Source: Phycisphaerales bacterium
GTDB taxonomy: Bacteria > Planctomycetota > Phycisphaerae > Phycisphaerales > UBA1924
Direction: 5' to 3'
Length of the DNA stretch: 5,352 bases
Assembly (NCBI GenBank): GCA_026982035.1
Contig: JALSHW010000045.1
Location: 1 to 5,352 of the forward strand
In this document: positions 1-5,174 of the stretch, one piece after another
Position numbering within the stretch: position 1 is the first letter of the stretch
How the letters are laid out: each line of letters opens with the position of its first letter
Notes under the pieces: model-generated
Database searches by the model: none
Told to the model about the DNA's origin: nothing
Seen by the model: only the letters and a program-made list of their open reading frames with translations
Translations under genes and position numbers: made by a program

Positions 1-33
1 GTCTTAACTTTGGGGGGGTGGGGTGGTGGGGTG
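1..33. other. G-rich tract after the flgI stop
   Basis: The plus strand carries G runs of 7, 4, 2 and 4 separated by single T residues between positions 12 and 31, directly downstream of the flgI stop codon. If the run of seven is split in two, this gives four runs of at least three G and could form a G-quadruplex. On the flgI transcript (minus strand) the same stretch is C-rich. No start codon of a following flagellar gene is visible before the window edge. General GT-richness of the plus strand may explain the tract. Confidence 0.35.
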
Positions 34-1131
34 TTAGCCGACGCCGTCGATGATGAGGCGGGCGTGTAGTTTTCCTGCTTTGTGGATGAGTTCGAGTATT
101 CTGATTTGTTCGATGGGGGGGACATCGAGTTGATCGAATGCGGAGATGAGGTCTTGGAGTTTGGCGGTGGTCGAGTCTTGGTCGGCTCCAGCGTCGGTGA
201 GGAGGGCGGCGAATTCGGAGTCGGATTGAAGTGGTTGTGCTTGTGGATTGACCAGTGTGGTGATGACGAGGTCTTTGTGTGTGATGACGGTGGGGGAGAC
301 TTCGACATCGCCGGTCATGACGATGATGCCCGCTCTGGTGTCGCAGATGACTTGTGCGGGGAGTTTGCGGAGTGCGCCGGAGATGTCGGTTTCCATGACA
401 TGGCCGAAGAATGAGCCGGGGTTGGTGCGTTCGTTTGTAGGGACGGTGACGCGGATGGTGCGTGGGTCGATGACGCGGGCGAGTGGGTCGCCGAGGCGGT
501 CGGATGAGAGGCGGTAGTTCTGGTCGATTTCTGAGGCGATCGAGGCGGCGGGGCCCCATCCTGAGAAGGGGGTGTCGATGATGAGGTCGAAGGTTGCGCC
601 GATGTTGGGCGTGGTGTTGATGTCGCGGACGATTTGGGCGCCGCCGTTGATGATGGCGACGGTGGGGTTGTCGTTTTCTGGGAGTGTGAGTCGTCCATTG
701 GCAAAGGCGTAGACGGGTGAACCTGGGCGTGGGGTGAGGGGCGCCATGAGGAGGATGCCGCCTTTGAGTGATTTTGCTGAGTTGATGACCGAGACGGTGA
801 TTTCGTATTCGTCGTCGATTTTGGCGCCGGTGCGTGGGATTTGGCAGGTGATGAGTACGAGGGCGGCGGATTTTGAGGAGGCGAGTTCTTCGATGGAGAC
901 GGGGTTGCCCATGTTGGTCAGCGCGGCGGCGAGGGGTCGGGCCATGGCCAGTTCGGTGCCTTTGTCTCCGGTGCCGTTGAGACCGACGACGAGTCCGAGC
1001 CCTTGGATCATGGAGGCGCCTTGGCCTTTGACTCTGGAGACATCGCGCAAGGTTTTGCCTGCATGGGCAGGGGGTGCGCCCAGTGATGCGCAAACAATGA
1101 AGGTGACAATCCATCGCCACATAATTTTCAT
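34..1131 (-). CDS. flgI: Flagellar basal-body P-ring protein FlgI
   Basis: FlgI forms the periplasmic P-ring around the flagellar rod, in the peptidoglycan layer of Gram-negative bacteria. The product has 365 residues, the usual family length. Residues 1-24 form a Sec signal peptide: charged start (MKIMWRW), hydrophobic core (IVTFIVCASLG) and an AHA/G cleavage site. The family-typical GLGLVVGLNGTGDKG follows at 44-58. The C-terminus, with IRILELIHKAGKLHARLIID, matches the usual FlgI ending. The frame is open to 1263, but the start at 1131 is chosen because it begins the signal peptide and has AAGGAG seven bases upstream (1144-1139). Codons mostly end in C or A, unlike plus-strand mnmA. The gene is divergent from the hypothetical gene at 1234 and so probably heads a transcript; flagellar genes may follow beyond the left edge, but none can be seen. 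Confidence 0.95.
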   Translation of the reverse strand: MKIMWRWIVTFIVCASLGAPPAHAGKTLRDVSRVKGQGASMIQGLGLVVGLNGTGDKGTELAMARPLAAALTNMGNPVSIEELASSKSAALVLITCQIPRTGAKIDDEYEITVSVINSAKSLKGGILLMAPLTPRPGSPVYAFANGRLTLPENDNPTVAIINGGAQIVRDINTTPNIGATFDLIIDTPFSGWGPAASIASEIDQNYRLSSDRLGDPLARVIDPRTIRVTVPTNERTNPGSFFGHVMETDISGALRKLPAQVICDTRAGIIVMTGDVEVSPTVITHKDLVITTLVNPQAQPLQSDSEFAALLTDAGADQDSTTAKLQDLISAFDQLDVPPIEQIRILELIHKAGKLHARLIIDGVG

Positions 1132-1138
1132 GATCGGA

Positions 1139-1144
1139 CTCCTT
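1139..1144 (-). promoter_or_regulatory. Shine-Dalgarno site fixing the flgI start
   Basis: AAGGAG on the minus strand lies seven bases before the ATG at 1131. It is the only textbook ribosome binding site in the window. It settles the start in favour of the signal-peptide methionine over the upstream in-frame ATG at 1263. Confidence 0.8.
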
Positions 1145-1160
1145 CCGTCGAGGTGTGGTA

Positions 1161-1176
1161 CGCGAATGGTGTGCCA
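1161..1176 (-). promoter_or_regulatory. Candidate sigma-54 (-24/-12) promoter of flgI
   Basis: Read on the minus strand, TGGCAC (1176-1171) is followed by ACCAT and then TCGCG (1165-1161). The sigma-54 consensus is TGGCACG-N4-TTGCW. The invariant GG (1175-1174) and GC (1163-1162) are present with exactly 10 bases between them. Mismatches are A for the seventh-position G, C for T within the TTGC block, and G for the final W. Transcription would start near 1150, leaving a leader of about 20 bases that includes the AAGGAG site. Many flagellar rod, ring and hook genes are RpoN-dependent, so the context fits. No enhancer site for an activator was identified. Confidence 0.55.
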
Positions 1177-1222
1177 GAGGGGGGGAAGAAGGGACTGGCC
1201 ATTAGGGGGAAGGAACAGGGCG

Positions 1223-1228
1223 TATACT
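1223..1228 (+). promoter_or_regulatory. -10-like hexamer abutting the hypothetical gene start
   Basis: TATACT matches TATAAT at five of six positions and ends five bases before the ATG at 1234. A transcript from it would begin at or next to the start codon, that is, leaderless. No convincing -35 element lies 16-18 bases upstream. The nearest Shine-Dalgarno-like string, AAGGAA at 1210-1215, is 18 bases from the ATG, too far for normal use. Confidence 0.4.
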
Positions 1229-1233
1229 TGGGG

Positions 1234-1758
1234 ATGAATGATGAGCAAACGCCACTGACCCATGACCCCTCAAACCTGGCGGCCTATTTTGCGGGGCTCA
1301 ACGCCTCGGCGATTGATCGGGAGGATGATCCGGCCGTCGATGAGGATGGGCATGTGATTTCGGGGACGATTATCAATCGGCCTAAGTCCGAATCGGACAT
1401 GGTGCCTGTGCGGGTGCGGATTGGACACGGGGTGGGTGCCCAGACGGCCAGTTCGATGCTGCGGAAGATGGCCGAGATGATTGATCAGAATCCGGAGTTT
1501 CTGTCGGATCGGCCTGGATCGGCGATTCGGAGGTTGCCTGATGGGTCCAATGTCAAGAAACAACTCACGATTGAGGGGATGCTGGCGGTGGCCGAGCAAC
1601 TCAGCCAAGAGGATCGGGATCGTCTATATAGGATGCTCGATCAGATTCGGATTCAAATAGACGACCAAGACCCCCCAAAGTCTGATGACCCCCCAAAGCC
1701 AGATGATACAACCGATGACCCGTACTACACGCCACCGGGCCCCCAAAACAGGGGGTGA
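1234..1758 (+). CDS. Hypothetical acidic soluble protein, disordered C-terminus
   Basis: I do not recognise this 174-residue protein. It has no signal peptide or membrane segment, so it is probably cytoplasmic. The N-terminus (1-45) is acidic. Residues 47-66 contain INRPKSES and a possible strand MVPVRVRIGHG. Residues 70-87 and 111-142 look helical (ASSMLRKMAEMI; TIEGMLAVAEQL, then RDRLYRMLDQI). The tail from about 143 is proline- and aspartate-rich, includes a tandem DPPKSD/DPPKPD, and is probably disordered. Codons in the body end in G or T like mnmA, so the gene looks native; the tail switches to C/A-rich DNA. The ATG at 1234 is chosen because a -10-like box abuts it and upstream residues look non-coding. 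It is divergent from flgI with a spacer of about 100 bp; a flagellar role is possible but only by position. Confidence 0.75.
   Translation: MNDEQTPLTHDPSNLAAYFAGLNASAIDREDDPAVDEDGHVISGTIINRPKSESDMVPVRVRIGHGVGAQTASSMLRKMAEMIDQNPEFLSDRPGSAIRRLPDGSNVKKQLTIEGMLAVAEQLSQEDRDRLYRMLDQIRIQIDDQDPPKSDDPPKPDDTTDDPYYTPPGPQNRG
1669..1704 (+). repeat. 18-bp tandem repeat encoding DPPK(S/P)D twice
   Basis: Two adjacent 18-base copies, 1669-1686 and 1687-1704, share GACCCCCCAAAG and differ at two positions in the last six bases. They encode DPPKSD and DPPKPD in the disordered tail of the hypothetical protein. The C6 and A3 runs make slippage a likely origin. Confidence 0.8.
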
Positions 1759-1769
1759 CTGTGTTTGAA

Positions 1770-1873
1770 GGGTGCCACTACTCGCATTCTTATGCGCAGT
1801 AGTGTCTTGGGTTTACGATTGTTTTGCACCAACGAAGACACTACTGCGCCGAAGACGGCGAGTAGTGGCACCC
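1770..1873. repeat. REPIN-like inverted pair of palindromic units (element 1)
   Basis: The outer arms are perfect 16-mers: 1770-1785 pairs with 1858-1873 (GGGTGCCACTACTCGC and its complement). The inner arms are perfect 15-mers: 1794-1808 pairs with 1835-1849. Each half is also a palindrome: lower stem ACTACT/AGTAGT, then an upper stem closing a TCTT loop. The left upper stem is CGCAT/ATGCG and the right, read from its own head, is CGCCG/CGGCG. The two units are therefore one 39-base sequence in opposite orientation, separated by a 26-base spacer (1809-1834). The element fills most of the spacer between the hypothetical gene stop and mnmA. No T-tract follows the stem, so it is not a classic intrinsic terminator, though it could stabilise the upstream mRNA 3' end. 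Confidence 0.88.
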
Positions 1874-1905
1874 GGAGTGGTGTAAGCTTTGATGAAATAT
1901 GGAGA

Positions 1906-1911
1906 TAGAAT
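1906..1911 (+). promoter_or_regulatory. -10-like hexamer just before mnmA
   Basis: TAGAAT matches TATAAT at five of six positions and ends six bases before the ATG at 1918, so transcription could begin at the start codon itself. No good -35 is visible at the right distance. The alternative reading is that GGAGA at 1901-1905, 12 bases from the ATG, is a poorly spaced ribosome binding site on a longer transcript. The two readings are mutually exclusive because the sites adjoin. Confidence 0.4.
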
Positions 1912-1917
1912 CGTTCG

Positions 1918-3129
1918 ATGACTCATTTGACCCCCAAACCCGGTAGCAAAGTCCTCGTCGCCATGTCTGGTGGGGTGGATTCATCCGCAGCGGCGGCGAT
2001 TCTTGTTGAACAAGGATTTGAGGTTGTTGGCTGCTTTATGCGGCTGGGGTCGCCCGGCGAGACGCTCGATGAGTTGCAACCCTTTGATACGGCAGGGGTT
2101 TCGTGCGATCCGGCGAAAGTCAAGATCGGCCATCAGGGATGCTGCTCGGTGGGGGATGCCCATGACGCTCGGCAAGTGGCGGCGGCTTTGGGGATTCCGC
2201 TGTATGTGCTGAACTTTAAGAAGGACTTTGGGCGGATTATTGATTACTTTGTGGATGAGTACGCCAAGGGGCGGACGCCGAACCCGTGTGTGCGATGCAA
2301 TGACTGGCTCAAGTTTGGGAAGTTGCATGCGTATGCGGGGCAGATTGGGGCCGAGTATATTGCATCTGGGCATTATGCTCGGATTGATCGCTCTGGCGCG
2401 GAGCCGCGGTTGCTTCGGGGTTTAGATGATGCCAAGGATCAGAGTTATGTGTTGTTTGGCGCGTCGAAGTTGCGGCTCAGTGAGATGATGTTGCCGATTG
2501 GGGAGTTTGCGACCAAGCAAGAGGTTCGGGCGATTGCCGAGAAGTATGACCTGCCGGTGTTTGATAAGCCGGACTCGCAGGAGATTTGCTTTGTGCCTGA
2601 TAATGATTATGCGGGGCTGGTGGAACGGCGAAGGCCTGAGCTTCGGGTCAATGGGAAGATTCTCGATGAATCGGGCGAGGTCGTCGGCGAGCATGGCGGG
2701 CAACACAAGTTTACGATCGGGCAACGGCGAGGGGTCGGCGTTGCCAAGGGATACCCGATCTATGTGACGGGCAAAGACCCGAAGGGCAACACGATCACCG
2801 TTGGCGATGGCGAGGCGTTGATGTCGTCGCGGTGCGTTGCCAATGAGTTGAATCTGCTTGTGGATGAGGCGTTGTTTGCGGACTGGCGGCGGGTGCTTGT
2901 GCAGCATCGGTACAACATGGCTCCGGTGCCGGCGCGGGTGAGACTTGTTGATGTGGAAGATGGTGGGGTGTCTGGTCGGCGTGGGGGGATTGAGGTGGAG
3001 TTTGATTCGCCTCAGCGGGCGGTGACGCCGGGGCAGGCGCTGGCGATGTATGATGGGGATGATCCGAGCTGGGTGCTTGGGGGGGCTTGGATTGTGTCAG
3101 TAAATCAAGGTGTTAGTTGTTTGAGTTGA
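1918..3129 (+). CDS. mnmA: tRNA-specific 2-thiouridylase MnmA
   Basis: MnmA makes the 2-thiouridine of wobble U34 in tRNAs for Lys, Glu and Gln, adenylating the base with ATP and then transferring sulfur. The 403-residue product has the N-terminal PP-loop SGGVDSS (17-23), a GHQGCCSVGDAHDAR segment (71-85), TPNPCVRCN (120-128), SGHYAR (150-155), KPDSQEICFVP (217-227) and KFTIGQRRG in the central domain. Cys127 aligns with the catalytic Cys102 of E. coli and Cys224 with Cys199. The position of E. coli Asp99 is here Cys124, giving a CxxC. The ATG at 1918 is preferred over Met16, which would remove the strand before the PP-loop. The C-terminus runs about ten residues past the usual GG-x-I ending, into the AT-richer convergent orphan gene, overlapping it by 25 bp. 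Codons mostly end in G or T. Confidence 0.96.
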   Translation: MTHLTPKPGSKVLVAMSGGVDSSAAAAILVEQGFEVVGCFMRLGSPGETLDELQPFDTAGVSCDPAKVKIGHQGCCSVGDAHDARQVAAALGIPLYVLNFKKDFGRIIDYFVDEYAKGRTPNPCVRCNDWLKFGKLHAYAGQIGAEYIASGHYARIDRSGAEPRLLRGLDDAKDQSYVLFGASKLRLSEMMLPIGEFATKQEVRAIAEKYDLPVFDKPDSQEICFVPDNDYAGLVERRRPELRVNGKILDESGEVVGEHGGQHKFTIGQRRGVGVAKGYPIYVTGKDPKGNTITVGDGEALMSSRCVANELNLLVDEALFADWRRVLVQHRYNMAPVPARVRLVDVEDGGVSGRRGGIEVEFDSPQRAVTPGQALAMYDGDDPSWVLGGAWIVSVNQGVSCLS

Positions 3130-3626
3130 TCCATATATCGTGCAATACTCTGTTGCGGTACTAACCGTTGTTCAGTGAGGATCAAGTTCGGATGTCTTTC
3201 ATAGGTATCTTTGATGATTTGAACTAGATTCTGGTCGAGCTTGGTAAGTTCAGCTTGCATGTGATCGAGTAACTGTTGGCGTTCGTGACAGTTATCAGTG
3301 ATTCTGGTTGCAGCAATTGCTTCTGCAAACTTACAACCGATTTTGGACGCTTTCTTCAATATCATCCGGTATTTCGGGTCTTTGTTGGTAGTCATTGAGC
3401 TCATCATCACACACGAGTTGAGAAGATCAGTCACATTTGAGCAGTATTGGATCCTGCTTGATTCCAACTTGATGTACGAGTTGCGAATTTCACGATCTCG
3501 TTCTCGACGAGCTTCCTCTCTATGGAGAAAATGGTCAGCTACCTTGTTGGCAATGCTGGCTCCAATTCGAATTGGATTTAAGCTGAATTGAGACGAGGGA
3601 GTTTGATTGGGTAGTGTTTGGCTCAT
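3105..3626 (-). CDS. Orphan hypothetical protein, AT-richer, codon use unlike neighbours
   Basis: I do not recognise this 173-residue protein. It has no signal peptide or membrane segment. A polar N-terminus (1-18) is followed by a highly charged, probably helical segment (HREEARRERDREIRN, 35-49) and further helix-forming stretches (84-108, 113-143) that could form a coiled coil or helical bundle. Cysteines occur at 62, 72, 98 and 113 without a metal-site pattern. Hand-counted 60-base samples inside the gene gave 40% and 47% GC, against 55% and 72% in mnmA. Its codons use all four third bases, unlike the C/A bias of other minus-strand genes here. A strong TTGACA-17-TACTGT promoter supports expression. 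There is no Shine-Dalgarno site; the ATG falls at the expected +1. Gene reality is likely but rests on composition, length and promoter only. Confidence 0.62.
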   Translation of the reverse strand: MSQTLPNQTPSSQFSLNPIRIGASIANKVADHFLHREEARRERDREIRNSYIKLESSRIQYCSNVTDLLNSCVMMSSMTTNKDPKYRMILKKASKIGCKFAEAIAATRITDNCHERQQLLDHMQAELTKLDQNLVQIIKDTYERHPNLILTEQRLVPQQSIARYMDQLKQLTP

Positions 3627-3632
3627 GTGTTA

Positions 3633-3661
3633 ACAGTACCACTATGTTCAGTGTCTGTCAA
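3633..3661 (-). promoter_or_regulatory. Sigma-70-type promoter of the orphan gene, leaderless
   Basis: On the minus strand TTGACA (3661-3656, perfect) is followed by a 17-base spacer and TACTGT (3638-3633, four of six). TGG immediately before the -10 provides an extended -10 (TGN) element. Six bases separate the -10 from the ATG at 3626, so the transcript should start at or next to the A of the start codon. Within the promoter, ACAG-N3-CACT-N6-AGTG-N1-CTGT (plus strand 3633-3658) forms an interrupted inverted repeat that could be an operator; this second point is weak. Confidence 0.68.
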
Positions 3662-3671
3662 GGCGACAAGC

Positions 3672-3757
3672 CGGGTGCCCCGACTCGCCGTCTTTGGCGC
3701 GTCGGGTTCTGGTATCCAAAGACCCGACGCGGATAAGAATCCAGGTCGGGGCACCCG
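3672..3757. repeat. REPIN-like inverted pair of palindromic units (element 2)
   Basis: The outer 13-base arms are perfect: 3672-3684 (CGGGTGCCCCGAC) pairs with 3745-3757. The inner nine-base arms, 3699-3707 and 3722-3730, are also perfect. The left unit folds as CCCGAC/GTCGGG (3679-3684 with 3701-3706) below CGCCG/TGGCG with a TCTT loop (3691-3694). The right unit folds as CCCGAC/GTCGGG (3723-3728 with 3745-3750) below GGAT/ATCC closing AAGA, which is TCTT when read from its own head. Head, loop and tail (GTCTTTGG) match element 1 while the stems differ, with compensating changes. It ends two bases from the pgi stop codon, so the hairpin may protect or end the pgi mRNA. On the other side it lies 10 bases from the orphan gene's -35. 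Confidence 0.85.
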
Positions 3758-3759
3758 AA

Positions 3760-5169
3760 TTAGATGGTGTGCTCTGTTTGACCCAGTGCATCATTCACCT
3801 TGGTCAACCATTCGCTGTAGCCGGCGCGGCCCATGAGGCCGAAGGTGGCTTTTTTGCCCGTCTCGACGGCGGGTTGGTCGTAGGGGTCGATGTTGAGCAT
3901 GTGGCCGGCGTAGGCGGTGGCGATCTGCCACAGAGCGATGAACTCGCCGATGTGGTGGGCGTCGACCTTTGGGAACTTGATGGTGAGGTTTGGGCGGACT
4001 GAATCCAAGAGGGCGTATTCGGTGGCTCGTTTTTCTGCACTGAGGAGCGTGGCTAAGGATTGGCCTTCGAGGTATTGGACGGCTTCGATGCCTTTTCCAT
4101 CGGCGCTTGTAGGAATCGTCATGTCGGTGTCGAACTCTTCGACTTCCAGGAACATGAAGACCTTGTCGTTTGGGCCTTCGCGGTAGAGTTGGACTTGGGA
4201 GTGTTGGTCGGTTGCGCCCAGGGCTTTGATTGGAGTAAAGCCGGCGAAGACGACTTCGTTGTTGAGGTCGAACTTTTTGCCCAGGGATTCTGCCCAGAGT
4301 TGGCGGTACCAGTCGGCCATGTTGTAGAGGGCGTTGCAGTAGGGCATCATGACATGGTTGGGTTTGCCTTTGCGGGTGCCCATTTCTACAAGGAGCAACG
4401 CGAGCATCGCGGCGGGGTTTTGGTGGAGGTCTTCATTGTTGCACCGCGTGTCCATTGCGGCGGCGCCGTCGAGCATGGCTTCGATGTCAATGCCCGCAGC
4501 GGCGGCGGAGAAGAGGCCTACGGGGGAGAGGGATGAGAATCGGCCACCGACGCCATCGGGGACGGGGAGGGTGGTGATGCCTTCTTGGTCGCAGATGGTT
4601 CGCATGGTGCCTTTTTCGGGATCGGTGATGGCGACGACATGGCTGGCCCATTTTTTGCCGAGGGCTGATTGGAGGCGGTCACGGACGATCATGAATTGGG
4701 CGGCGGTCTCTGCGGTCTCGCCAGATTTAGAAACGACATTGAAGAGGGTCTTTTTAGGATCACAGATTTTGAGGATCGAATCGAGGTAGACGGGATCGAC
4801 ATTATCGACGACAAAGATGCGAGGCCCATTTCTTACTTTGGGGGGTTGGAGATTGTGGGTTGCTGGGTTGAGGGCGGATTGGAGGGCGATGTTGCCCAGG
4901 GCTGAGCCGCCGATGCCCAGGACGATGAGGTTTTCGTATTTTTGGGCGTCTTTGGCGAGGGGTTTGATGGCGGCGAGGTGTTCTGAGCGCATGGGTTCTT
5001 GCCAGAGGTTGTACCATCGTTGCCAGTGGGTGCCTTTGGTTTTTTGTAGGGATTGGGTGATGGCTTTGATGCCTTCGGCTGCGGGTGAGCCGGGGGCGAT
5101 TCTGGCTTCGTCGAGGCCGTGGGGACCTAGGCGGGTGGCGAGCATGTTGGCGTAATTGATGGTGAGCAT
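3760..5169 (-). CDS. pgi: Glucose-6-phosphate isomerase
   Basis: This cytoplasmic enzyme interconverts glucose 6-phosphate and fructose 6-phosphate in glycolysis and gluconeogenesis. The product has 469 residues, like the short bacterial form and well below the roughly 549 of E. coli. Visible in order are LIVLGIGGSALGN (81-93), the phosphate-binding SKSGET (147-152), the signature DGVGGRFSSLSPVG (205-218), WAES (292-295), DQHSQ (321-325) and the second signature IDPYDQPAVETGKK (427-440). Expected catalytic residues are Arg210, Glu294, His323 and Lys439, all present. The ATG at 5169 has no Shine-Dalgarno site; a -10-like TACCCT (5180-5175) ends five bases before it. Met9 is an alternative start but has no better upstream signal. 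Codons strongly prefer C or A at the third position. REPIN-like elements flank the gene on both sides. Confidence 0.96.
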   Translation of the reverse strand: MLTINYANMLATRLGPHGLDEARIAPGSPAAEGIKAITQSLQKTKGTHWQRWYNLWQEPMRSEHLAAIKPLAKDAQKYENLIVLGIGGSALGNIALQSALNPATHNLQPPKVRNGPRIFVVDNVDPVYLDSILKICDPKKTLFNVVSKSGETAETAAQFMIVRDRLQSALGKKWASHVVAITDPEKGTMRTICDQEGITTLPVPDGVGGRFSSLSPVGLFSAAAAGIDIEAMLDGAAAMDTRCNNEDLHQNPAAMLALLLVEMGTRKGKPNHVMMPYCNALYNMADWYRQLWAESLGKKFDLNNEVVFAGFTPIKALGATDQHSQVQLYREGPNDKVFMFLEVEEFDTDMTIPTSADGKGIEAVQYLEGQSLATLLSAEKRATEYALLDSVRPNLTIKFPKVDAHHIGEFIALWQIATAYAGHMLNIDPYDQPAVETGKKATFGLMGRAGYSEWLTKVNDALGQTEHTI

Positions 5170-5174
5170 GTTCT

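Noticed and set aside
1153..1233. Upstream start of the hypothetical gene at 1153
   Set aside because: The extra residues look like translated spacer, the region overlaps the flgI control signals, and no ribosome binding site precedes 1153.
1132..1263. N-terminal extension of flgI by 44 residues to the ATG at 1263
   Set aside because: It would bury the signal peptide inside the protein, ignores the AAGGAG before 1131, and runs through the candidate promoter and into the divergent gene.
1312..1645. High density of GATC sites in the hypothetical gene
   Set aside because: Most arise from Ile-Asp, Asp-Arg and Asp-Gln codon pairs in a protein rich in these residues; no regular spacing suggests a methylation or origin function.
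2422..2907. Minus-strand open frame opposite mnmA
   Set aside because: It mirrors a well-conserved gene, and its product is low-complexity, rich in His, Pro and Leu, with no motif.
3105..3626. Orphan gene as a toxin-antitoxin member
   Set aside because: There is no partner gene beside it and no recognisable toxin or antitoxin motif; calling it so would be a guess.
3672..3757. Element 2 as a classic intrinsic terminator
   Set aside because: No run of T follows the stem in either direction; the fold matches the repeat family instead.
4060..4536. Long plus-strand open frames opposite pgi (also 3694-4002 and 4349-4789)
   Set aside because: They lie wholly within a clear pgi gene, and their composition is what the strand-skewed codon use of pgi produces on the other strand.
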